Below, piece by piece: positions 1 through 6,048 of a stretch of DNA of 8,814 nucleotides (positions within the stretch are counted from its first letter, which is position 1; each line of letters opens with the position of its first letter). Made by a program: the position numbers and the translations under genes. The DNA comes from Propionibacteriaceae bacterium UBA5174 (lineage in GTDB: Bacteria > Actinomycetota > Actinomycetes > Propionibacteriales > Propionibacteriaceae), in NCBI GenBank assembly GCA_002413345.1, contig DHWU01000049.1, positions 1 to 8,814 of the forward strand. The letters are read 5' to 3'. The notes under the pieces are model-generated. The model worked only from the letters and a program-made list of their open reading frames with translations. It was not told where the DNA came from and searched no databases.

Positions 1-1
1 C

Positions 2-667
2 AGGTGGCTCACCGTTGTGATCCTCATTCCCGTCGTCGTTGCCGGAGCTGTGTATTGGATCACGTCGCGATCGGCTCCGCCGGAAGAAGTGATTGCTGAA
101 GAAGTGATTGTGGTCGCCGCCGAGCCGTCCAATGTTCCCGGATACGACCGGGCCTGTGGCACCGGGCATGGCTGCGTCTTTGGGCCCGCGTGGAGTGATG
201 ATGTCAATGTTCGACTCGGCCACAACGGCTGCGACACCCGCAATGACATCCTCGGTGAGGCACTGACTGCCGTGATCCATCGTGAGGGCACGAAGGGCTG
301 TGTAGTCATCGCCGGCGATCTTTCAGACCCATACACCGGCGCGCAGATCCATTTCGAGAAGGCAAATGCCTCACAGGTGCAGATCGACCACATCTACCCG
401 TTGGCTGTCGCCTGGGACCGAGGTGCCCACTCCTGGAGTTCCGATCAGCGGCGCAACTTCGCCAACGATCCAGACAATCTTGTCGCCACTGGGGCGAACG
501 CGAACCAGTCGAAGAGCGACCACACACCGGCGAAATGGTTGCCGGGATCGGCAGCGGGTAAGTGCCGGTATGTCACCGGTTTTGTCGCCATCGCCCGCAA
601 GTACCAACTGCCCATAACCAGCGATGAGGCGCGCGTGGTGGCTGAAGTCGGCAAGGACTGTGGGTGA
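2..667 (+). CDS. Secreted or membrane-anchored HNH endonuclease family protein (DUF1524/GmrSD C-terminal type), 5' partial
   Basis: This is probably a metal-dependent nuclease acting outside the membrane. Its reading frame is open to the window edge (codons R-W-L-T-V before the first possible GTG at 17), so the true start is probably upstream; a basic residue before the hydrophobic stretch fits a signal anchor. Numbering from the GTG at 17, residues 1-16 are a membrane segment, about 19-40 an acidic linker and about 41-216 the nuclease domain. The domain carries GCDTRN (71-76), the catalytic-type motif DHIYPLA (124-130), Asn154 in DPDNL, and NANQSKSD (161-168) followed by PAKWLPG, in the order typical of secreted actinobacterial DUF1524 proteins. 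Six cysteines (47, 53, 72, 95, 183, 215) all lie in the predicted exported part, which suggests disulfides. No restriction or modification partner is visible, so a role in nutrient nucleic-acid degradation or competition is inference. The family call is firm and the biological role is open. Confidence 0.87.
   Translation, partial: RWLTVVILIPVVVAGAVYWITSRSAPPEEVIAEEVIVVAAEPSNVPGYDRACGTGHGCVFGPAWSDDVNVRLGHNGCDTRNDILGEALTAVIHREGTKGCVVIAGDLSDPYTGAQIHFEKANASQVQIDHIYPLAVAWDRGAHSWSSDQRRNFANDPDNLVATGANANQSKSDHTPAKWLPGSAAGKCRYVTGFVAIARKYQLPITSDEARVVAEVGKDCG
83..110 (+). repeat. 15-bp-period tandem duplication in the nuclease linker
   Basis: GAAGAAGTGATTG occurs perfectly at 83-95 and again at 98-110, a period of 15 bp that keeps the frame. 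It encodes EEVIA followed by EEVIV in the acidic linker between the membrane segment and the nuclease domain. It looks like a recent in-frame slippage event that lengthens the spacer. Confidence 0.7.
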
Positions 668-806
668 CTCTGGTCACATCACCTGGGCTGGCTGTCTTAG
701 CGATTCGGTAGTGCCCCATTCGGGCCCAGGTCGGGGATCGTGGCTGGCTCGATTGTCGGCGCATTCGCCGAAACCTCGGCTTGAGGTGGCGACGTAAGAG
801 AAAAAG

Positions 807-840
807 GTCCCCCGGGCAATGGATGGCCAGCCCGGGGGAC
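807..840 (-). terminator. Rho-independent-type hairpin, best as a minus-strand terminator (possibly bidirectional)
   Basis: GTCCCCCGGGC (807-817) and GCCCGGGGGAC (830-840) form a perfect 11-bp GC-rich stem with a 12-nt loop. Read on the minus strand, the stem is followed by CCTTTTTCTCTT, a good U-tract. Read on the plus strand it is followed only by TTGTTGCTCC, a weak tract. It could end the nuclease transcript from the plus side, 140 bp after that stop codon. The asymmetry favours termination of transcription coming from the right, where no minus-strand gene is visible. Confidence 0.7.
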
Positions 841-996
841 TTGTTGCTCCTCAATGGAGCTGACTCCCCAACGAAGTTGCTCCAAACAGCTATCCCGCAG
901 CACCATCTCAACACACGGTTTTGGTGGCAATCCTCAACAGAGGGGATATCCGCAGGCATTCCTGATGAGCCCACCTGATGCTGGGGTTGCCTGGCC

Positions 997-1002
997 TAGA
1001 CT
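997..1002 (+). promoter_or_regulatory. Probable -10 box driving a leaderless transcript
   Basis: TAGACT fits the actinobacterial TAnnnT -10 pattern and ends 6 nt before the GTG at 1009, so transcription would begin at or within a base or two of the start codon. There is no Shine-Dalgarno-like sequence just before the GTG. The -35 is weak: CTGATG at 975-980, 16 bp upstream, is the best candidate. The leaderless interpretation is inferred from spacing alone. Confidence 0.5.
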
Positions 1003-1008
1003 GGGCAG

Positions 1009-1302
1009 GTGATCTTCAAGCGCGTCGGTGATACTCGGCCATACCCAGAGCACGGTTACCTGCAGAAGCAGTGGGCCGCGATAGCCCCACAGCAGGTGCG
1101 ACTGGACGAACTCGTCACCACTAAACGCAATCTAGATCTCGAGGCGCTGCTTGAAGAAGACTCCACTTTCTACGGGGATCTGTTCGCCCATGTGATCTCT
1201 TACCAGGGGGAGCTCTACCTTGAAGATGGATTGCATCGGGCGCTGCGCTCGGCCTTGCAGCAGCGTCAGACGATGCATGCTCGAATCCTTGAACTGAAGT
1301 AG
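1009..1302 (+). CDS. Conserved actinobacterial protein of the family labelled 'VapB-family antitoxin'; ParB-like sequence features
   Basis: This 97-aa soluble protein starts with GTG, giving MIFKRVGDTRPYPEHG, which matches the conserved N-terminus of this actinobacterial family. Visible motifs are RPYPEHG (10-16), QVRLDELVTT (29-38), EDSTFYGDLFAHV (50-62) and LYLEDGLHRALRSALQQ (70-86). Databases often call the family a type II VapB-like antitoxin, but no PIN-domain toxin is present here. The arrangement 'V-x-LDELV ... DG-x-HR-A' resembles the N-terminal fold of ParB/Srx-like proteins (DGxHRxxAA), so the antitoxin name may be misleading; this is my inference. The gene lies 11 bp upstream of the LytR_C gene, with which it probably forms an operon, and it seems to be expressed from a leaderless mRNA. 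Its function is unknown. Confidence 0.82.
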   Translation: MIFKRVGDTRPYPEHGYLQKQWAAIAPQQVRLDELVTTKRNLDLEALLEEDSTFYGDLFAHVISYQGELYLEDGLHRALRSALQQRQTMHARILELK

Positions 1303-1313
1303 TCTGGCCAGCG

Positions 1314-1856
1314 ATGACCGACGAAGTCCTGACCAAGGCGATCCGGGTGTTGAAGACCCCGGTGACTCTGCTTGCGCTGTTGGCCCTGGTGGTTTTTGGT
1401 GGCTTTTGGGGACTTCAAGCCGCCAGCGCACCGATGGTGAAAAGTTCAGACCAGTGTGTGATGACTGATGTCGGCAAGAAGCTCACTTCCGAGTTTGTTG
1501 CATTGCGCGTACTCAACGCCGGTGGGCCGAGTGGCCAAGCTAAGCGCACCGCCACCTACATGAGGGCCTACGGCTTCAATGTGGTGCGAGTGAACACCTC
1601 CAGCCGAGAACTCACCAACACCGTGATTGTTGGCAACGCAGTCGACAGTCCTGAGGTGAAGCTCGCGATGCAAATGTTCCCAGACGCCGTCGCTGAGGCT
1701 GATGGCCGAACCGATCACGTGGTGGATATTTTGATCGGGGCCGCCACGACCACAACTCCGACTAGGCCAACCTCGGTGCCAGTGTCGGGGGCGATTTGTC
1801 TACCTCAGCGCGACTCGGTTGCCGCGAGTGCCGCAACCGCTGACGCCAACAAGTAG
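1314..1856 (+). CDS. Membrane-anchored LytR C-terminal (LytR_C) domain protein
   Basis: This 180-aa protein has a short cytoplasmic N-terminus, one membrane segment at about 17-38 (VTLLALLALVVFGGFWG) and an exported LytR_C domain at about 61-142. The domain shows the usual pattern: VLNAGGPSGQA (66-76), AYGFNVVRVN (85-94), NTVIVG (102-107) and VVDILIG at its end. The tail is Thr/Ala-rich. LytR_C domains often follow the catalytic LCP domain in cell-wall ligases; here the domain stands alone, with no LCP catalytic core. It may bind envelope polymers or partner an LCP enzyme encoded elsewhere, but no such role is shown by the sequence. The ATG at 1314 follows the previous stop by 11 bp with no clear ribosome-binding site, suggesting translational coupling. 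Its stop codon lies 2 bp from the end of the oppositely oriented antiporter gene. Confidence 0.87.
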   Translation: MTDEVLTKAIRVLKTPVTLLALLALVVFGGFWGLQAASAPMVKSSDQCVMTDVGKKLTSEFVALRVLNAGGPSGQAKRTATYMRAYGFNVVRVNTSSRELTNTVIVGNAVDSPEVKLAMQMFPDAVAEADGRTDHVVDILIGAATTTTPTRPTSVPVSGAICLPQRDSVAASAATADANK

Positions 1857-1858
1857 CC

Positions 1859-3340
1859 TCAGCGTTCCAGCCAGCCGGCCAGCCGCCCACCCTGGGAAAT
1901 GCTGCGCAGTCGACGCTCGACACGTTTTCGGTCGTCACTGTTGGTGACAATCAACAGATCATCGCCAACGCGAACGATTCGGTCAGCGTTAGGGGTGAAC
2001 GGCTCGCCATCTCGGACGATTAGGGACACGACTGAGTTCTTCGGCAGGCGAAGCTCACGGATCGTCACGCCATGTAGCTTCGATCCAGTAGTCACATGCA
2101 CCTGCATCATGTCGGCGGCGATCGTGTCCAGCGGAGCGAACTCGATCTCGACGTCGGTGGCGTCTTCGCCGGTGGATACCTGCAACTTGCGAGCCGCCCA
2201 AGGCAGGGTCGGCGCCTGCAGCAAAGTGAAGACCACCACGAAGGCGAACACCATGTCGAAAAGCTCTGCTGACCCCGGTGCGCCAGCCGCCAAAGGAACC
2301 GTGGCCATGATGATCGGTACCGCGCCCCGCAACCCGGCCCAGGAAATGAAAGCCTGTTCTCGCCATGGCACCTTGAACCAAGTGGTGCACAAGACCACCG
2401 ACAGGGGTCTGGCGATGAAGGTGAGCACCACCCCGGCAGCGAGCCCGCCGATGGCCGAAGTGGCCGAGATGCGCAGCGGGTCGGCAAGCATTCCAAGCAT
2501 CACGAACAGCCCGATCTGGGCGATCCAGCCGATTCCTTCGGCAAAGGACCGGGTGGCATGCCGGTGGGGGAGCTTGCCGTTCCCGAGGACTAGAGCCGAT
2601 ACGTAAACCGCCGCGAAGCCGGACAGATGCAGGACGCTGCCCAGGCCGTAGGCCAATACCGTCCAGCCCAGGGCAGCCAGTGGATAGAGCCCGGACGCAG
2701 GCAGCGCGATCCGACGCATTACCCACACCCCGGCCAATCCGAGGGCAGCGCCGAAAGCGACGCCCCCAGCAAGTTCCAACACGATTTGCGCCAGCACCCA
2801 GGCTGGCCCGCCTTCGACGCCACCGCCCAGCGCCCACTCGGTGGCTGCGGCCACCAGCAACACGATCGGTGCGTCGTTGAAGCCGGATTCGGCCTCAATC
2901 GTGGCTCGTAGTCGCGCGGGCAACGGCACCTTCCGCAGTACTGAGAACACTGCTGCGGCGTCAGTGGGAGAGGTGACCGCCCCCAGCAGTACCGCCATGG
3001 CCGGGTCCAAGCCGAGCACGAAATGGGCGAACGTTGCTACCACGGCAACCGAGATGCCAACCCCGACGGTGGCTAACAGCACTGCTGCGGGCAACGCTGT
3101 CTTGATTTCGGCCCACTTTGTAGTGAAACCGCCTTCGCCCAAGATGATCACCAATGCGGCGAAGCCGAGGTTGTGGGCGAGTTCGGGGTTGTTGAAATCT
3201 AGGCCCAGTTCGCCGACCAGCACTCCTAGCCCAAGGAAGATCAGCAGCGAGGGTAGGCCGAAGCGGGTACCAAGTCGGGCTGCGGCGATGGAGGCGAGCA
3301 GCACCACTGAAACAAGCAGCATTACCTGGTCCAGTTGCAC
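1859..3340 (-). CDS. Potassium/proton antiporter, CPA1 family with C-terminal RCK_C (TrkA_C) domain
   Basis: This 493-aa inner-membrane exchanger probably trades cytoplasmic K+ (or Na+) for protons, for ion and pH homeostasis. Residues 1 to about 385 form a many-helix Na_H_Exchanger domain. It contains TSPTDAAA (123-130), SGFNDAP (152-158, the Asn-Asp ion-binding pair of electroneutral CPA1 exchangers) and GLRGAVPI (336-343, the conserved Arg near the C-terminal helices). Residues about 397-480 form a RCK_C/TrkA_C domain (KLHGVTIRELRLP, VRVGDDLLIV), a ligand-binding regulatory module typical of the CvrA/NhaP2-type K+/H+ antiporters. The start is the GTG at 3340, because AGGAGG sits 5 nt upstream; a GTG six bases earlier at 3346 overlaps that ribosome-binding site. 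The gene is divergent from the miniprotein gene and convergent with the LytR_C gene. Ion preference cannot be read from the sequence. Confidence 0.93.
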   Translation of the reverse strand: MQLDQVMLLVSVVLLASIAAARLGTRFGLPSLLIFLGLGVLVGELGLDFNNPELAHNLGFAALVIILGEGGFTTKWAEIKTALPAAVLLATVGVGISVAVVATFAHFVLGLDPAMAVLLGAVTSPTDAAAVFSVLRKVPLPARLRATIEAESGFNDAPIVLLVAAATEWALGGGVEGGPAWVLAQIVLELAGGVAFGAALGLAGVWVMRRIALPASGLYPLAALGWTVLAYGLGSVLHLSGFAAVYVSALVLGNGKLPHRHATRSFAEGIGWIAQIGLFVMLGMLADPLRISATSAIGGLAAGVVLTFIARPLSVVLCTTWFKVPWREQAFISWAGLRGAVPIIMATVPLAAGAPGSAELFDMVFAFVVVFTLLQAPTLPWAARKLQVSTGEDATDVEIEFAPLDTIAADMMQVHVTTGSKLHGVTIRELRLPKNSVVSLIVRDGEPFTPNADRIVRVGDDLLIVTNSDDRKRVERRLRSISQGGRLAGWLER

Positions 3341-3345
3341 GAGCA

Positions 3346-3351
3346 CCTCCT
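3346..3351 (-). promoter_or_regulatory. Shine-Dalgarno AGGAGG fixing the antiporter start
   Basis: On the minus strand AGGAGG is followed by TGCTC and then the GTG at 3340. Its last G is also the first base of the GTG at 3346, which therefore cannot be the start this site serves. The spacing of 5 nt is normal. Confidence 0.8.
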
Positions 3352-3358
3352 AGGCGAA

Positions 3359-3364
3359 ATCCTA
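3359..3364 (-). promoter_or_regulatory. Possible -10 box of the antiporter gene
   Basis: TAGGAT on the minus strand fits TAnnnT and would place transcription start near 3352, giving a very short leader that still includes the AGGAGG. No convincing -35 hexamer lies at 16-18 bp, so this is tentative. Confidence 0.35.
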
Positions 3365-3440
3365 TCGGCCTGAGGGTGTCTGGCGTCGGGCCAATGTGTC
3401 CACGGCGGCGTGTCTGCAAACCTGCCCGGGCAAGCCTGGG

Positions 3441-3446
3441 TAGGGT
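3441..3446 (+). promoter_or_regulatory. Possible -10 box of the miniprotein/PH-domain operon
   Basis: TAGGGT fits TAnnnT and lies about 58 bp before the ATG at 3505. A perfect 10-bp palindrome, TGCCCGGGCA (3423-3432), lies just upstream in the spacer/-35 area and could be an operator. No good -35 is visible. The promoter call is tentative. Confidence 0.3.
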
Positions 3447-3504
3447 CCAATAGGAGTGGTGCGCTAGCTGGCCGCCACAAGGTAACGGGGGATAAGGGGG
3501 TGCG

Positions 3505-3672
3505 ATGCCGGCGAAATTGAAGACCATCCTGGTCTGGTTAGTGGTGGCGTTCTTGGTTTATGCGGTTGTGCGCGACCCCGCTCGGGCCGCCAACGTGATC
3601 AAGACGATCTGGGACCTCATCTACAACACCTTTGACGGTTTCGTCCGCTTCTTCAGTTCGCTCGCTGGTTAG
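3505..3672 (+). CDS. 55-aa single-pass membrane miniprotein
   Basis: The ATG at 3505 opens a 55-codon frame ending with TAG at 3670-3672. An AAGGGGG stretch (3494-3500) lies 4 nt upstream as a G-rich ribosome-binding site. The product starts with a basic segment (MPAKLK), has one hydrophobic helix at about 7-22 (TILVWLVVAFLVYAVV), then RDPARAAN and an amphipathic, aromatic-rich tail (VIKTIWDLIYNTFDGFVRFF). Its stop is one base before the ATG of the PH-domain gene, so the two are surely co-translated. I recall similar small proteins upstream of PH-domain genes in other actinobacteria, but I cannot verify this here. The function is unknown; the topology suggests a small partner or assembly subunit of the PH-domain membrane protein. 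Confidence 0.8.
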   Translation: MPAKLKTILVWLVVAFLVYAVVRDPARAANVIKTIWDLIYNTFDGFVRFFSSLAG

Positions 3673-3673
3673 C

Positions 3674-4345
3674 ATGGAATGGCTGCCGGACGAGGGCGTT
3701 CGGTCCTTGGCCAAGTACCTGGTTCCCGATGAAGAGCATTTGGTTTTCGTCATGCGCAGGCACTGGGTGATCTTGGCCGAGCCCATTGCCACGGCAATCG
3801 GCAGCACCATTTTGATGATCCTGCTCGTGGTGGTGCTCGCTCACTCCAGTGCGGCCGTGTTTGTGCTGGTGGTGGCGTGGTTGGCCGTGATTGGACGTAG
3901 CGGCTACCACCTCATGGAATGGCGAGATTCGTGGTTTGGGTCGACCCAACGACGTCTGATGCTCACCTACGGTTTGATCACTCACAAGGTGGCGATGATG
4001 CCGCTGGAGAAGGTCACCGACATGAGTTACGCCCGTTCGCCTGCAGGGCAGATGCTTGGCTACGGCGAGTTTGTTTTGGAGTCGGCTGGTCAAGATCAGG
4101 CGCTGCGGTCGGTCACCTTCATCGCTCACCCAGACCAGACTTATCGGCTGTTGTTGGCCACCATGTTCGGCCTGAAGAGTGTGAAGCCAGCGCCAGAGCC
4201 TGACCCGGTGAGCCCGGTGAGCCCGCCCGAAATTGAGCCTGAGACGGCCCAACTTGAGAACTTCCCTTGGGAGGAGCGGATCGGCGACTTCTTGGCAGAG
4301 GACGAGCCGACGCTTCGGCTGGCCCCGCCCAAAGGAGACTCATAA
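3674..4345 (+). CDS. PH domain-containing membrane protein (bPH2/YdbS-like)
   Basis: This 223-aa protein begins at the ATG at 3674 (MEWLPDEG). The frame is open further upstream, but those codons overlap the miniprotein gene. Residues 13-32 (AKYLVPDEEHLVFVMRRHW) are the usual cytoplasmic lead-in. Two membrane helices lie at about 33-56 and 59-76, and the bacterial PH (DUF304-type) domain at about 84-165 contains the family-typical TQRRLMLTYGLITHKVAMMPLEKVTDM. A Pro/Glu-rich tail (172-223, with VSPVSPP) looks disordered. Members of this family are membrane proteins of poorly known function, often in pairs or with a small membrane partner. No ribosome-binding site is obvious before its ATG, consistent with coupling to the miniprotein. 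It ends 81 bp before the LCP gene. Confidence 0.88.
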   Translation: MEWLPDEGVRSLAKYLVPDEEHLVFVMRRHWVILAEPIATAIGSTILMILLVVVLAHSSAAVFVLVVAWLAVIGRSGYHLMEWRDSWFGSTQRRLMLTYGLITHKVAMMPLEKVTDMSYARSPAGQMLGYGEFVLESAGQDQALRSVTFIAHPDQTYRLLLATMFGLKSVKPAPEPDPVSPVSPPEIEPETAQLENFPWEERIGDFLAEDEPTLRLAPPKGDS

Positions 4346-4390
4346 CGGCCGGTCAGTGGGCGGTTGTTCAGGGGCTTTGCTGCTCCCGGC

Positions 4391-4396
4391 TACGCT
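4391..4396 (+). promoter_or_regulatory. Possible -10 box of the LCP gene
   Basis: TACGCT fits TAnnnT and would give transcription start near 4403 and a leader of about 24 nt that includes the AAAGGA ribosome-binding site (4414-4419). The -35 region is poor. The LCP gene could also be read through from the PH-domain gene. Confidence 0.35.
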
Positions 4397-4413
4397 TATG
4401 AGCGCTGTTGACT

Positions 4414-4419
4414 AAAGGA
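4414..4419 (+). promoter_or_regulatory. Ribosome-binding site deciding the LCP start
   Basis: AAAGGA lies 7 nt before the ATG at 4427 but only 1 nt before an in-frame GTG at 4421. Normal spacing favours the ATG. Confidence 0.65.
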
Positions 4420-4426
4420 TGTGCCG

Positions 4427-6034
4427 ATGACTGCAAGTTCCGACGAGCCCACGAGCCCGTCGTCCGCGCGCCGTTTCTCCGACGATGACTTGACGAAGAC
4501 CGGGTCCCCAAAGCCCGGTTTCGCTGGTTTGCTGGGCTGGACGATCGCCGGCACCGTGGTCCCTGGGCTTGGTCTGTGGCGGGCCGGTAACCGGATCGTC
4601 GGTGGCATCATCATGGGTGTTGTGGTCCTGGGCCTTGGCGGGTTGGGCGGGTACATCGTGTTGAACCGCAAAGCCGTCGAAGCGGCTGCGGTGACCAATG
4701 ACAACATCCTTTACGGCCTGGCGGCTGCGCTGGTAGTGCTGGCGATCGCGTGGTCTGCGTTGGTCACAGTCACCCACCTCCGGTTGCGTTCACGCCCGGC
4801 AACGATGCCGCAACGAATCGTCGGTGGGCTGACCGTGGGTGTTCTGGTGTTTGCGATTTCTGGCACCTTGTCCATTGGCGCCAATGTGGCTTTGTCCACC
4901 CCGGTGGGACTGAGTGGTCTTGCTAACACTCCGATCAACCAAGACGATCCTTGGAACGGCCAAACTCGAGTGAGCATCTTGGTCATGGGCGGTGACTGGG
5001 ATTCCGCACGAGGTCTGGATCAAGGGATTCGTCCAGACAGCATCTCGGTGGTTTCGATCGATACCAAGACTGGCGCCACGACGTTGATCAATGTTCCTCG
5101 ACAGACTCTGAAGATGCCGTTCCCGAAGGATTCGGTGCTCCATCAGCTATACCCGAAAGGCTTCTATACCCGGTACACCTCAGATGGCGGCGAGAATATG
5201 CTCAACGCCATTTACAACAATGTGCCGGCGAAGCTGAAGGAAGCGAAAGCGCTCAATAAGAAGCTGGATCTCGACAACCTTGATGTGGCTGCGAATGCGG
5301 CAAAGAAAGACAGCGACCCCACCAAGATTGATATTGGCGCCACGGCGACGGAGCTTGCGGTCGGGGAAGCGTTGGGTTTGAAGATCAGCTACTACGTGCT
5401 GGTGAATATGGACGGTTTCAAAGACATCATCAACTCCATCGGGGGGGTCACGGTCAACGTCAATGACCGGATCCCGATGGGTGGGAAAAACGGACCAAAC
5501 GGCGGGCCAGTAGGTGGCGTGGCCCCGGCCAACTGGATTGAAATCGGTGCCAACAAGCACCTGACTGGCACGCAGGCGTTGTGGTTCGCCCGGGGGCGTT
5601 ACAACACCAGCGACTATAAGCGCATGGAACGTCAGCAGTGCATGATCAATGCGGTGATCAAGCAGGCGGATCCGCCCACAGTGTTGGCAAACATTCAGCC
5701 ACTGATGACGGCGGCTGCCAAGACCATTCGGACCGATGTGCCCCGCGGACTGCTCCCCGCGTTGGCCGACCTTGCGGTGAAGATGAAGGGCAATTCGATT
5801 CGCAACGTCTTACTCAATGAAGCAAACGGATTCAGTACCAGCAATCCGAATTGGGTTGCCGTTCGGGCCAAGATTGCGGAGGCCCAGAAGGTAGCTGCGG
5901 CCGATGCCTCCTCAAGCGCCAGCGCTTCGCCCAGCACTTCAACCAGTGCGAGCCCGAGTGCCAAAGCAAGTGCTAAGGCGAGTGCCAAGGTGACTAACCT
6001 TGACGACGCCTGCGCCTACCATCCGAACAAATAG
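4427..6034 (+). CDS. LCP (LytR-CpsA-Psr) family protein, multi-pass cell-wall polymer ligase
   Basis: This 535-aa protein would transfer lipid-linked glycopolymers onto peptidoglycan on the outer face of the membrane. After a Ser/Pro-rich cytoplasmic N-terminus comes a hydrophobic PGLGLWRAG segment (about 32-54), then three membrane helices at about 56-79, 95-118 and 130-154; an odd number of passes puts the catalytic domain outside. The LCP core spans about 180-415. It has RPDSISVVSIDTKTG (202-216, with the conserved R-x-D), NVPRQT (222-227), the helix-strand block around YYVLVNMDGFKDIINSIGGV, and the distal LTGTQALWFARGRYNTSDYKRMERQQ with its conserved arginines. The usual PRD is PRQ here. 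The C-terminus is an Ala/Ser/Lys low-complexity tail with a lone Cys near its end, and there is no LytR_C domain. The closing TAG lies 14 bp from the tRNA-Ser 3' end. Confidence 0.92.
   Translation: MTASSDEPTSPSSARRFSDDDLTKTGSPKPGFAGLLGWTIAGTVVPGLGLWRAGNRIVGGIIMGVVVLGLGGLGGYIVLNRKAVEAAAVTNDNILYGLAAALVVLAIAWSALVTVTHLRLRSRPATMPQRIVGGLTVGVLVFAISGTLSIGANVALSTPVGLSGLANTPINQDDPWNGQTRVSILVMGGDWDSARGLDQGIRPDSISVVSIDTKTGATTLINVPRQTLKMPFPKDSVLHQLYPKGFYTRYTSDGGENMLNAIYNNVPAKLKEAKALNKKLDLDNLDVAANAAKKDSDPTKIDIGATATELAVGEALGLKISYYVLVNMDGFKDIINSIGGVTVNVNDRIPMGGKNGPNGGPVGGVAPANWIEIGANKHLTGTQALWFARGRYNTSDYKRMERQQCMINAVIKQADPPTVLANIQPLMTAAAKTIRTDVPRGLLPALADLAVKMKGNSIRNVLLNEANGFSTSNPNWVAVRAKIAEAQKVAAADASSSASASPSTSTSASPSAKASAKASAKVTNLDDACAYHPNK
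5957..5992 (+). repeat. Three 12-bp imperfect tandem repeats encoding (SAKA)n in the LCP tail
   Basis: AGTGCCAAAGCA, AGTGCTAAGGCG and AGTGCCAAGGTG follow one another in frame and encode SAKA-SAKA-SAKV. Differing third bases mean the repeat is old or selected at protein level. The tail may serve as a flexible, positively charged wall-contacting linker; that is inference. Confidence 0.65.
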
Positions 6035-6048
6035 GCTGCAATCGGTTC

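Larger units (their letters stand above)
668..1008. other. Gene-free intergenic stretch with hairpins
   Basis: I see no credible gene in these 341 bases. Short open frames here run through the hairpins and have no ribosome-binding site or recognisable product. The region holds a bulged hairpin at 766-791 (CGCC, three unpaired bases, ACCTC, a 5-nt loop, GAGGT, GGCG), the strong hairpin at 807-840, a small 5-bp hairpin at 846-860 (GCTCC/GGAGC), a direct repeat GTTGCTCC at 843-850 and 876-883, and a -10 box at 997-1002 for the next gene. A small RNA cannot be excluded. Confidence 0.55.

Noticed and set aside
664..677. GTGAC/GTCAC inverted repeat over the nuclease stop codon as terminator
   Set aside because: It is only 5 bp with a 4-nt loop and no T-run; too weak to call.
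573..974. Minus-strand open frame across the intergenic region after the nuclease gene
   Set aside because: It runs straight through the terminator hairpin, overlaps the nuclease 3' end and encodes nothing recognisable.
781..978. Short plus-strand frame of 65 codons in the gene-free stretch
   Set aside because: It spans the perfect hairpin at 807-840, has no ribosome-binding site and its composition is not protein-like.
1009..1856. A type II toxin-antitoxin operon
   Set aside because: The downstream gene is a LytR_C membrane protein, not a PIN or other toxin; the antitoxin label is by family name only.
1899..2606. Long plus-strand open frame opposite the antiporter gene
   Set aside because: It is Ser/Thr/Arg-rich with no recognisable domain, has no ribosome-binding site and lies antisense to a clear CPA1 antiporter; it is a GC-bias shadow frame.
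2055..2837. Minus-strand frame inside the antiporter, 260 codons
   Set aside because: Its composition (Arg/Gly/His-rich) is typical of an out-of-frame reading of a high-GC gene; the real frame has transporter motifs throughout.
3341..3346. GTG at 3346 as antiporter start
   Set aside because: It overlaps the AGGAGG ribosome-binding site, which is correctly spaced for the GTG at 3340.
3632..3673. Upstream GTG start for the PH-domain protein
   Set aside because: The extra residues would overlap the miniprotein gene in another frame, and the family-like N-terminus begins at MEWLPDEG (3674).
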